64,000 nucleotides of DNA, from contig NZ_VIGH01000004.1 of NCBI RefSeq assembly GCF_006704125.1, forward strand, positions 445,529 through 509,528, in the 5' to 3' direction. A program made the translations under genes and the position numbers. Source of the stretch: Rhodococcus spelaei. GTDB taxonomy: Bacteria > Actinomycetota > Actinomycetes > Mycobacteriales > Mycobacteriaceae. Numbering within the stretch: the first letter of the stretch is position 1; each line of letters begins with the position of its first letter. The notes beneath the pieces are model-generated. The model saw nothing but the letters and a program-made list of their open reading frames with translations. It did not search any database and was not told where the DNA came from. This document shows positions 46,352-55,138 of this stretch, one piece after another.

Positions 46352-47523
46352 TCGGCGCCCCGGTCGTAGGGGACCTGCGCGGCGACGACGGTGCCCTCGC
46401 CGGGAGCGCTCTCCACGGTCAGCTGCCCGCCCAGCGCCACGGTCCGCTGGCGCATCGCCCGGAGTCCGAAACCGCCTTCCGTCGTGGGGTTTCCGACCAC
46501 GTTCGGATCGAAGCCGACGCCATCGTCGAAGACGTCCAGCGCCACCGCCGAGGGCAGGTAGGTCAGGGTCACCCCCACAGTCTGAGCCGCGGCGTGCCGC
46601 ACCACGTTCGAGACCGCGCTCTGGGTGATCCGCAGCAGCGCGTGCCCGACCTCGGCGGAGACCGGCCGGGGGGTGCCGACCACCCGGACCTGCGCGGTCG
46701 GGACGTAGCCGCGGGCCGCGTCGAGGAGTGCGGCGTCCAGCGACTGGGTGTCGAGGTTCGGTGAGGACAGGTAGTGCACCAGGTTCCGGGTCTCGGCGAG
46801 GTTCTCACGCAGCGACGCGGTGGCGATCCGGATCTCTGCCCGCGCCGGCGAGGACGGCAGGTCCCAGGCTGCGTCGGCGGCCTCGAGGTGCAGCAACGCG
46901 CTGGTCAGTCCCTGGGTGACGGTGTCGTGGATCTCGCGGGCCAGGCGCTCGCGTTCGGACAGCACGCCCGCGGCCCGCTCGGTCTCGGCGAGCCGGGACC
47001 GAGCCTCCGCGACCTGCTCGACCAGTCGCACCCGCTCTCGGCCGTCGCGTTCGATCTGGCCGTAGGCGATGACGACGAGGGCGCCCGTGCAGATCGGGCC
47101 GATGAGCACAGCCCACTCGGTACGGCCGCTGAAGTTGAAGAAGGCGACGCTGGTGAGGACGGCGAGCACCGCGACGACCAGGTACGCCGTCCCGCTGGCG
47201 AACGCGCGCGTGCAGAGGAAGAACATCGGGAACGCGCACCACGCGAAGCTCGGTGCCAGCCAGACCAGCACCGCCCAGGTGGTCAGCACCGGCCATACCC
47301 AGGGCTGCCACGCACCCGCGCGGCGGGAGAGCGTCGCGGTCACCGCGTAGAGGGCGGCCAGCGCGACGATCAGGGCCGCGACCACCACGAACCGGCCGCT
47401 GACGCCGTGATAGGTCAGGTACCGGGCCGTCGAGGTCGCCAGCAGCACGTAGAACGAGACGTGGATCGCGACGTCGATCGGGCCGGGCGCCGGCGCGGCG
47501 CGGTCGATGTCGGGGCTGGCCAT
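46348..47523 (-). CDS. NarL-type sensor histidine kinase
   Basis: Protein of 391 residues. About five or six membrane helices lie in residues 17-155, a coiled coil (about 160-190) follows, and the HisKA_3 dimerisation motif EIHDTVTQG has phospho-acceptor His199. The ATPase domain shows QSAVSNVVRHA (N box), DDGVGFDP (G1) and GFGLRAMRQR (G2). The sensing part is nearly all membrane-embedded, so it may detect its signal through a partner protein; an HbpS-like lipoprotein is encoded divergently. Confidence 0.9.
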   Translation of the reverse strand: MASPDIDRAAPAPGPIDVAIHVSFYVLLATSTARYLTYHGVSGRFVVVAALIVALAALYAVTATLSRRAGAWQPWVWPVLTTWAVLVWLAPSFAWCAFPMFFLCTRAFASGTAYLVVAVLAVLTSVAFFNFSGRTEWAVLIGPICTGALVVIAYGQIERDGRERVRLVEQVAEARSRLAETERAAGVLSERERLAREIHDTVTQGLTSALLHLEAADAAWDLPSSPARAEIRIATASLRENLAETRNLVHYLSSPNLDTQSLDAALLDAARGYVPTAQVRVVGTPRPVSAEVGHALLRITQSAVSNVVRHAAAQTVGVTLTYLPSAVALDVFDDGVGFDPNVVGNPTTEGGFGLRAMRQRTVALGGQLTVESAPGEGTVVAAQVPYDRGAE

Positions 47524-47690
47524 CGGCCCGATCTTACGGAGAGGGCGATCCGGGGGGATCGGCCGTTCGGATGATCTCGGCGACCCCGGACGGGGGAGGG
47601 GAGGGCAGTCGTCCGCCCGATGCGTGTGGGTGGGTGCGGGCGCCAGGCTGGATCGCAGTCAACGTCAGTCCCTGCCGAAAGGTCTCCACG

Positions 47691-48278
47691 ATGAACACCT
47701 CCCGCCGCCTGCCCCGCGTCCTCGCCCTGGCCGTCCCCCTCGCCGCGGTCCTGGCGACCGCCGCGTGCGGCGACGCAGGCGACAGCGCCGCGTCGGCCTC
47801 CGCCGTCAGCACCGCCGTGGTCTCCGCGCAGGCTCCCGCCGACCAGGCGGCGAAGGGGACGGTCGCGTCGAACCGGCTGACGGTCGCCACCGCCGGCAAG
47901 GCCGCGCAGGCGGCCCTTGCGAAGTGCCAGGCCGACGGCCTCGGCTTCGTCACCGTCTCGGTGGTCGACCGGGCGGGCAACGTGCAGGCGATGCTCCGCG
48001 GCGACAACGCGGCCCAGCACACGGTCGAGGCGTCTCGCCAGAAGGGTTACACCGCAGCGGCTTTCGGTGCGAACACCAGTGACCTGACCGACCGAACCAA
48101 GGGTGACGGCGCCACAGTCGCCGACCTGCCGGGTACGTTGTTCCTGGCCGGCGGGGTCTCGGTGAAGTCCGCCAACGCCTCCATCGCTGGCATCGGCGTC
48201 GGTGGCGCCCCGGACGGTCGTGCCGACCAGGCTTGCGCCGCAGCGGGTCTCGACGCCATCGCGGGTTCGCTCCAGTGA
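47691..48278 (+). CDS. HbpS/GlcG-like heme-binding-family lipoprotein
   Basis: Precursor of 195 residues with a lipoprotein signal (LALAVPLAAVLATAAC, lipidated Cys26). The GlcG/HbpS domain is VATAGKAAQAALAKCQADGL, VTVSVVDRAGNVQAMLRGD, SRQKGYTAAAF, GTLFLAGGVSV and IGVGGAPDGRADQACAAAGL. Streptomyces HbpS is exported, binds heme and modulates the SenS-SenR two-component system, which is encoded next to it. The same neighbour arrangement occurs here. ATG at 47691 follows GAAAGG. Confidence 0.82.
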   Translation: MNTSRRLPRVLALAVPLAAVLATAACGDAGDSAASASAVSTAVVSAQAPADQAAKGTVASNRLTVATAGKAAQAALAKCQADGLGFVTVSVVDRAGNVQAMLRGDNAAQHTVEASRQKGYTAAAFGANTSDLTDRTKGDGATVADLPGTLFLAGGVSVKSANASIAGIGVGGAPDGRADQACAAAGLDAIAGSLQ

Positions 48279-48448
48279 GGTCCGCGCTGCCGGGCGCGCT
48301 CCTCGTTGCCGTGGTCGCGGGGTGCGCCGCGTGCGGTGGGCCGGGTGCGGCGGGCGGCGCGAGCGAGTCGTCCCCGACCTCGGTGACCGCATCCGCGCCG
48401 GCCACGTCGGATGTGTTCGCCACCAACATGTTCGGGGCACCGCACTGA
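48275..48448 (+). CDS. Mini-lipoprotein coupled to the HbpS-like gene
   Basis: Precursor of 57 residues. MRSALPGALLVAVVAGC has a signal with lipobox VAGC (Cys17, or Cys20 in CAAC), followed by a Gly/Ser/Ala/Thr linker and the end SDVFATNMFGAPH. GTG at 48275 overlaps the preceding stop (GTGA), so it is translated with the HbpS-like protein. Not recognised as a family; the short C-terminal segment after the linker could contact a partner. Confidence 0.6.
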   Translation: MRSALPGALLVAVVAGCAACGGPGAAGGASESSPTSVTASAPATSDVFATNMFGAPH

Positions 48449-48509
48449 TCCCGGAGAGCGAGCACGCGCACGTGGATTCGGTGCGCACCCTGACGGTCGG
48501 GGAGAATGC

Positions 48510-48544
48510 GGAGAGCCGCGACCAGCACGAGGTCGCGGCTCTCC
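48510..48544. terminator. Hairpin terminator after the lipoprotein operon
   Basis: GGAGAGCCGCGACC (48510-48523) and GGTCGCGGCTCTCC (48531-48544) form a 14-bp perfect stem with a 7-base loop. It lies between the mini-lipoprotein gene and the convergent SRPBCC gene. Confidence 0.75.
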
Positions 48545-48577
48545 TGTCGAGAAGGCGCTGAGCGCTGACGGGCAGGG

Positions 48578-49048
48578 TCAGCGGGAGGTGGCGGTCGCGG
48601 ACTCCACCTCGGACTTGATCCGGGCGAGGGTGGTGTTCATGCCCCGGATCATGTCCACCTCGAAGTCCGCGGTGCCGCCCATGAACTTGTCGACGAGGAA
48701 CGACGAGATCTTGGTGGTGCCGGTCGGGGCCTCGCGCCGTTCGGTGACCTTCGTGCCGGTCGCGGTGGCGACCAGTTCGTACGTCCAGATGGTGTGGTTG
48801 TCGAGGACGCGCCACGCGATGGCGGTGTTCGGCTCGAACCGGATCACCTTGGCGTTGGTGGGCCACACCAGCAGGCCCTTCTTGTTGATGTTGAAGGTGC
48901 GGGTGCCCTGCTTGACGTCGCCGCCGAAGATCACCATCTTCTTGCACTGCGGGCTCCACCGGCCCATCCGCTGGAGGTCGGAGACCACCGTCCACACCGC
49001 CGCGGGGGTGGCGTCGATCTCGATGCTCGCTTCGAGGGTGTTCGTCAC
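48578..49048 (-). CDS. SRPBCC (polyketide cyclase/dehydrase-like) family protein
   Basis: Protein of 156 residues with the START-like helix-grip fold. SIEIDATPAAVWTVVSDLQRMGRWSPQCKKM is the typical N-terminal part, and DMIRGMNTTLARIKSEVE is the long C-terminal helix closing the cavity. It probably binds a hydrophobic small molecule. The GTG start at 49048 gives the normal family N-terminus; upstream in-frame codons look non-coding. Confidence 0.8.
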   Translation of the reverse strand: MTNTLEASIEIDATPAAVWTVVSDLQRMGRWSPQCKKMVIFGGDVKQGTRTFNINKKGLLVWPTNAKVIRFEPNTAIAWRVLDNHTIWTYELVATATGTKVTERREAPTGTTKISSFLVDKFMGGTADFEVDMIRGMNTTLARIKSEVESATATSR

Positions 49049-49222
49049 TGGTTCGTCTCCGGTTCGTCTGTGTGTGATACCAAGCGTCACGCATATCTTG
49101 CCGGATCGCGCGCGCGCGTCAAGGGCGATCGCCTGCCGGTGTAATGCGGAGAGCGGGACTGGCGATGAACAGGGTATCCACACCAGCATCGATCAGTAGT
49201 TGCACCGGAGCCAGTCGTGAAG

Positions 49223-49381
49223 ATGTCAGACGTTCTGCGTCACCCCCGCCACCAGTCCCTTCCCCTCCTGCCCTCCGCGCGACTGAAGGGTCGGCCGGAG
49301 AGTTGGTCGGGCGAGCAACTCGAACGACTGCTGACGCCGCGCGAGATCGACGACCTCTTCCACGGGCACTTCGCGCACTGA
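49223..49381 (+). CDS. Small hypothetical protein (52 residues)
   Basis: It starts MSDVLRHPRHQ and ends LERLLTPREIDDLFHGHFAH. The C-terminal half is a strongly amphipathic helix, and the composition is protein-like. ATG at 49223; an in-frame GTG at 49217 is possible. It is followed 28 bases later by a rare U-tract terminator, which supports a real short transcription unit. Function unknown. Confidence 0.5.
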   Translation: MSDVLRHPRHQSLPLLPSARLKGRPESWSGEQLERLLTPREIDDLFHGHFAH

Positions 49382-49409
49382 GCGCCGCACCGTTCCTCCC
49401 GCAGTAGGG

Positions 49410-49443
49410 AGCCCGGGCCGGATCCGTCGACCCGGGCTTTTTT
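49410..49443 (+). terminator. Intrinsic terminator with U-tract
   Basis: AGCCCGGG (49410-49417) and CCCGGGCT (49431-49438) form the stem and are followed by TTTTTT (to 49443). This is the only hairpin in the window I saw with a clear T-run. Confidence 0.8.
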
Positions 49444-49514
49444 GCGCGTCACCCGGGGCGGCGGATCCCGGTTCACCGTGACCGTCGACGGGGCCGAAGA
49501 GGCTGCGGCCGTGC

Positions 49515-50225
49515 TCAATTCGCTCGCTGCGCGGGGCCGGGCCCCGCGCTGACCCCGAGCCGGTCAGTCAGGCGGTCGCGCACGGCCGGCCAGTCGTCGA
49601 CGGTGATCGAGAACAGCACGCTGTCGCGCACCGTGCCGTCCTCGCGGCGGAAGCTGCGCCGCAGTGTTCCCTCGTACTGTGCGCCGAGTCGGGAGATGGC
49701 CTGCTGGGAGCGGGTGTTGCGGACGTCGGTCTTGAGCTGCACCCGACCGACCGACAGAGCCTCGAACGCGTACTGGAGCAGGAGCAGCTTGGCCTCCGGG
49801 TTGACGGCGGTGCTCCACACGCCGGGGTTGTAGAGCGTCATGCCGATCTCGAGCCGGGCGTCGCGCGGGACGACGTCGAGGTACGACGTGATCCCGACCA
49901 CCGCGCCCGCGGGCAGGTCGCCGACGGGCCGGGCGGTCCGGACGGTCCACAGGTGCCAGGCGGGCTCGGCGCCGCGCACGCGGAGGAACTGCTCGAACGA
50001 CTCGGGGTCGGTCGGACGCCACGGCACATGCGCCCACACCCGGTCGTGGTCGAGGGCGTGGAACAGTTCACGCGCGTCGGCCGCCGGGTCGAGCGTGGTC
50101 AGGCGCACGGAGGTGCCGGACAGGGCGGTGCCGTCGGGAATCGGCCAGACCATCTCCGGCCACGGGGCATCCGTGGGGCGGGGGTCGGGGACGGGGGTGA
50201 ACGGCGCGGGATCCGAGGTCGGCAC
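49515..50225 (-). CDS. RimJ/RimL-type GNAT N-acetyltransferase
   Basis: Protein of 236 residues. VRLTTLDPAADARELFHAL begins the GNAT domain, followed by VVGITSYLDVVPRDARLEIGMTLY, NPEAKLLLLQYAFEAL (the cofactor helix) and VQLKTDVRNTRSQQAISRLGA. The final strands are LRRSFRREDGTVRDSVLFSI. The pattern fits the protein-N-terminus or small-molecule acetyltransferases of the RimJ/RimL group. GTG start at 50225; a Pro-rich N-terminal extension precedes the domain. Confidence 0.83.
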   Translation of the reverse strand: MPTSDPAPFTPVPDPRPTDAPWPEMVWPIPDGTALSGTSVRLTTLDPAADARELFHALDHDRVWAHVPWRPTDPESFEQFLRVRGAEPAWHLWTVRTARPVGDLPAGAVVGITSYLDVVPRDARLEIGMTLYNPGVWSTAVNPEAKLLLLQYAFEALSVGRVQLKTDVRNTRSQQAISRLGAQYEGTLRRSFRREDGTVRDSVLFSITVDDWPAVRDRLTDRLGVSAGPGPAQRAN

Positions 50226-50280
50226 GCTACGAGTATCACCCGGCAGGGCAAGCGGATTACGGTCGCCGCCCTATCCTTGG

Positions 50281-51066
50281 ATGATGGCGCGGATCGACGG
50301 CGTGCTGTTCGACATCGACGGGGTGCTGGTCACCTCGTGGCAACCGATCGAGGGTGCCGCACGAACCCTCGAGGCGGTGCGCGACCTCGGCGTCGGCCGG
50401 GCCTTCCTCACCAACACCACCTCGCGTACCCGCCGCGACATCGCCGCGGCGCTACGCGACTGCGGGATGGACGTCGACGCCACCGAGGTCGTCACGGCCA
50501 CGGCGCTGACCGCGGAGTACCTCCGGTCGACGCATCCTGGCGCGCGGTGCCTGCTGATCAACCACGGCGACATTGCCGAGGACATGGACGGGATCGTGTT
50601 CGACGACCGGCGACCGGACGTGGTGGTGCTCGGCGGCGCCGGACCCGAGTTCGACCACGCCACCCTGAGCCGGGTCGTCGAGCTGATGCTGGACGGGGTG
50701 CCGGTCGTCGCCATGCAGGGCGGACTGACCTGGGCGACCTCGGGCGGCACCAGTATCGACACCGGTGCCTACCTGCCGGGCCTGGAGGCGGCGGGCAACG
50801 GCCACATCGTGGTGATCGGCAAACCGTCGCCGACAGGGTTCGTCGCGGCCGCCGAGTTGATGGGCACGGCACCCGGCCGGGCGGTGATGATCGGTGACGA
50901 CCTTCGTGGGGACGTGCTCGCCGCTCAACACACCGGCTTCGTGGGCGTGCTGGTGCGGACCGGCAAGTTCCGTCAGGGGGTTCTCGACGAGGTGGACGAG
51001 GACCCCGACCACGTCGTCGACTCGGTGGCCGACCTCCCCGAACTGCTCGGCGAATTGATCGAGTGA
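50281..51066 (+). CDS. HAD-superfamily IIA hydrolase
   Basis: Phosphatase of 261 residues. Motif I is VLFDIDGVL (nucleophile and acid aspartates), motif II is AFLTNTTSRT, the motif III lysine lies in VVIGKPSPTGF, and motif IV is VMIGDDLRGDVLAA. The C2-type cap lies between motifs II and III, as in NagD-like sugar or nucleotide phosphatases. ATG at 50281 (or 50284). Confidence 0.87.
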   Translation: MMARIDGVLFDIDGVLVTSWQPIEGAARTLEAVRDLGVGRAFLTNTTSRTRRDIAAALRDCGMDVDATEVVTATALTAEYLRSTHPGARCLLINHGDIAEDMDGIVFDDRRPDVVVLGGAGPEFDHATLSRVVELMLDGVPVVAMQGGLTWATSGGTSIDTGAYLPGLEAAGNGHIVVIGKPSPTGFVAAAELMGTAPGRAVMIGDDLRGDVLAAQHTGFVGVLVRTGKFRQGVLDEVDEDPDHVVDSVADLPELLGELIE

Positions 51067-51177
51067 CGGCCGGGACAAACCGGTGCCGAATCGAGATCTG
51101 CCGATCCCCCCGCGGGGTCCCGACTCTTGGGTAGCGTCGCGTCGGTATTTCCGTTCGTTCCTTACTCGAGGAGTTCT

Positions 51178-51702
51178 GTGTCGATCCAGCCCCGCACCCG
51201 CGTCCTGTCCATTTCTCGTACCCGGATCGCCCGCGCGGGCGCGAGTATTGCGCTCGGTGTGGCGGCGATCGGCGGCCTCGCGGTAGCGGGCACCGGCGTC
51301 GCCTCGGCCGCGCGGGTCGACTGCGTCTCGCCCCCGGCCGCCAACGACATCCACGTCATCGGTGACGCGTCCTGCGGCGCGACCGCGACCGGCGCCGGCG
51401 GCGTCGCCAACGCGGGGGCCATGGACAGCGGCACCGCGGTCAGCGTTGCGGACGGCGGTACGGCCAACACCTTCGCGACCGGGTTCGGTGTCGCGCTGAG
51501 CGGGGCGAAGGCAGCCGGTCAGGCGCACGCCTACGCGATCGGCGGCGGCATCGCGCACGCCCGCACCGACAACGGCAACACCACCTTCGCGATCGCGGGC
51601 TGGGGTTCGGGCGCGACCGCGGAGTCGGCGGGCGTGAACTGCGTCGGCCCGCTCTCGTTCGCGATCAACCTGAACACCGGCGCGGTCTGCGCGATGCGGT
51701 AG
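51178..51702 (+). CDS. Secreted DUF6764-type protein
   Basis: Precursor of 174 residues. The signal peptide (ARAGASIALGVAAIGGLAVA, cleavage after VASA near residue 45) is preceded by a basic N-region. The mature part has Cys in VDCVSPPA, ASCGATA, VNCVGPL and GAVCAMR and is dominated by Gly/Ala/Thr/Asn repeats of beta-rich character (SGTAVSVADGGTANTFATGF). GTG at 51178 follows GAGGAG. Function unknown; a cell-surface or secreted role is inferred. Confidence 0.75.
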   Translation: MSIQPRTRVLSISRTRIARAGASIALGVAAIGGLAVAGTGVASAARVDCVSPPAANDIHVIGDASCGATATGAGGVANAGAMDSGTAVSVADGGTANTFATGFGVALSGAKAAGQAHAYAIGGGIAHARTDNGNTTFAIAGWGSGATAESAGVNCVGPLSFAINLNTGAVCAMR

Positions 51703-51731
51703 TCGAGGTGCACACGCTCGGTGCCCGCGAC

Positions 51732-51758
51732 CTTGCACTCGTCACACCTGAGTGCTAA
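51732..51758. promoter_or_regulatory. CIRCE element 1 (HrcA operator)
   Basis: CTTGCACTC (51732-51740), nine bases, GAGTGCTAA (51750-51758). Matches the CIRCE consensus TTAGCACTC-N9-GAGTGCTAA except in the first positions of the left arm. Expected to bind the HrcA repressor in front of groEL2. Confidence 0.88.
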
Positions 51759-51766
51759 AAAGGCAC

Positions 51767-51793
51767 TTGGCACTCGCAATAGGTGAGTGCCAG
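51767..51793. promoter_or_regulatory. CIRCE element 2 (HrcA operator)
   Basis: TTGGCACTC (51767-51775), nine bases, GAGTGCCAG (51785-51793). A second CIRCE copy eight bases after the first; dual elements give tight heat-shock control. Confidence 0.85.
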
Positions 51794-51806
51794 GTCGGGA
51801 CGGTGA

Positions 51807-53591
<1,785 letters not shown>

Positions 53592-53625
53592 GTCCGGCTA
53601 CCCCGCTTCACCAGTTCGACCGGAA

Positions 53626-53655
53626 GGCCCGGCTCCGCACGTGCGGAGCCGGGCC
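53626..53655. terminator. 30-nt perfect palindrome after groEL2
   Basis: GGCCCGGCTCCGCAC (53626-53640) is followed directly by its reverse complement (53641-53655). It lies 34 bases after the groEL2 stop. Confidence 0.78.
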
Positions 53656-53795
53656 ATCCCGGTTTCGGACGCGATCCGCGATTCGCGCGGATGTCGTCCG
53701 GACGGATGAAGCGCTGGATGAATCCGTTCGCTACTTTTATGATTCTTGGGACAGCTCGCTGCTGCGCGGGTGACACTGTCCACGCAGCAATTACG

Positions 53796-53828
53796 TCCTG
53801 GCCCCACGAGGTAACGGTGGGGCCAGGA
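53796..53828 (+). promoter_or_regulatory. 12-bp hairpin in the esterase leader
   Basis: TCCTGGCCCCAC (53796-53807) pairs with GTGGGGCCAGGA (53817-53828) around a 9-base loop. It lies about 100 bases upstream of the start codon and could be an mRNA structure or terminator-like element. Confidence 0.5.
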
Positions 53829-53844
53829 TGCTGTATACACACGG

Positions 53845-53889
53845 TTGAAGTACATGCAGTTGAAACGCATGCAGTTGAAGTACACGCAG
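53845..53889 (+). repeat. 15-base tandem repeat, three units plus partial fourth
   Basis: Units TTGAAGTACATGCAG, TTGAAACGCATGCAG and TTGAAGTACACGCAG run head to tail, and TTGATCAG continues the pattern to 53897. The repeat ends about 40 bases before the esterase ATG. Confidence 0.75.
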
Positions 53890-53934
53890 TTGATCAGTTC
53901 TCTGGCACGCAGTCGACAGTCAAGGTGGGAATAC

Positions 53935-54966
53935 ATGCCCAAGTTTCGAGGATCGGGTCGTCGCGCAGGTCGCATCGCGCTTGCAACCGCTGCGCTGACG
54001 GTCCTGCCGCTGCTCGGTGCGGGCGGGCTCGCCAACGCCGACGACGCCAACCCGGCCGCGACGTCGCCGAATGGCTCGAAGCTCGAGCGTATCGACGGCA
54101 CCGGCCGCCAGGTGACGGCGTACGTGTACTCGGCCTCGATGGGCAAGACCATTCCGCTCAAGATCCAGCGTCCGGCGGACACCAACGCCAAGGCGCCCAC
54201 GCTGTACCTGCTCAACGGTGCCGGTGGCGGCGAGGACAGCGCCACCTGGCAGCGACGCACCGACGTCGCGCAGTTCTTCCAGGACAAGAACGTCAACGTG
54301 GTCACCCCGGTCGGCGGTGCGTTCAGCTACTACACCGACTGGCAGAAGGACGACCCGAAGCTGGGTCGCAACAAGTGGACGACCTTCCTGACCAAGGAAC
54401 TGCCGCCCATCATCGACACCGCGCTCAATGCCAACGGCGTGAACTCCCTCGCCGCGATCTCCATGACCGGCACCAGCGTGCTGAACCTGGCCATCGCCGC
54501 GCCCGGCCTCTACAAGAGCGTCGCAGGGTACAGCGGATGCGCCGAGACCAGCACCCCGGCCGGCCGCGCGTACATCGATCTCGTCGTCGCCTCCCGTGGC
54601 GGCGGGGACCTCGACAACATGTGGGGCCCCAAGAACGACCCGGCGTGGATCGCGAACGACCCGGTCGTCAACGCCGAGAAGCTGCGCGGCACCAAGATCT
54701 ACGTCTCCTCCGGTAACGGACTGCCCGGCCCGCACGAGAACCTGGCGGAGACCGGCGGCACGAGCGCGCTGGCGAACCAGGTGCTTGTCGGCGGCGCGAT
54801 CGAGGGTGCCACCCTGCTGTGCACCAACAACCTGTTCAAGCGCCTGAACGAGCTGAAGATCCCGGCGACCTTCGACTTCCGTCCGAACGGCACCCACTCG
54901 TGGGGCTACTGGCAGGACGACCTGCACAAGTCCTGGCCGTTCCTGGCCGAGTCGCTCGGCATCTGA
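53935..54966 (+). CDS. Secreted mycolyltransferase-like esterase (antigen 85 superfamily)
   Basis: Precursor of 343 residues. The signal peptide (residues 1-35, LGAGGLANA cleavage region) is followed by an alpha/beta-hydrolase esterase domain. TLYLLNGAGGGEDSATW is the oxyanion/first loop, SLAAISMTGTSVLNLA holds the putative nucleophile serine, and NGTHSWGYWQDDL matches the catalytic histidine region of antigen 85 proteins (HSWxYW). Such enzymes attach mycolic acids to trehalose or arabinogalactan. The elbow has Ala in place of the usual Gly. ATG 53935. Confidence 0.85.
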   Translation: MPKFRGSGRRAGRIALATAALTVLPLLGAGGLANADDANPAATSPNGSKLERIDGTGRQVTAYVYSASMGKTIPLKIQRPADTNAKAPTLYLLNGAGGGEDSATWQRRTDVAQFFQDKNVNVVTPVGGAFSYYTDWQKDDPKLGRNKWTTFLTKELPPIIDTALNANGVNSLAAISMTGTSVLNLAIAAPGLYKSVAGYSGCAETSTPAGRAYIDLVVASRGGGDLDNMWGPKNDPAWIANDPVVNAEKLRGTKIYVSSGNGLPGPHENLAETGGTSALANQVLVGGAIEGATLLCTNNLFKRLNELKIPATFDFRPNGTHSWGYWQDDLHKSWPFLAESLGI

Positions 54967-54982
54967 CCGACTGATCGAGTAG

Positions 54983-55019
54983 ACGGCGCCGATCCCGCGA
55001 GCAGCGGGGTCGGCGCCGT
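54983..55019. terminator. Hairpin terminator after the esterase gene
   Basis: ACGGCGCCGATCCC (54983-54996) pairs with GGGGTCGGCGCCGT (55006-55019), 14 bp with one G-T pair and a 9-base loop; TTCG follows. Confidence 0.72.
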
Positions 55020-55138
55020 TCGTCGTCTCCGGCACACGAAACTGCTCGTCCCACCGAAATGTCCTGGCGTGCGTAATATCCGAGCCATCCGGGGTCGGCC
55101 CGCGGGTCGTCGCCCGGCGTCGGACAAGGTGGTCCCAC

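Larger units (their letters stand above)
53592..53934. other. 343-base leader region of the esterase gene
   Basis: No gene is seen. After the groEL2 terminator, the region holds a lower-GC promoter-like stretch (CTACTTTTATGATTCTTGG near 53731), a 12-bp hairpin (53796-53828) and a 15-base tandem repeat (53845-53889), so a long structured 5' leader is likely. Confidence 0.55.

Noticed and set aside
49442-49552. Short plus-strand frame (RVTRGGGSRFTVTVDGAEEA) overlapping the acetyltransferase end
   Set aside because: It begins inside the terminator T-run, has only a TTG as possible start, and overlaps a solid gene.
53845-53934. In-frame extension of the esterase through the 15-base repeats
   Set aside because: It would place 30 unrelated residues before a normal signal peptide; ATG 53935 fits better.
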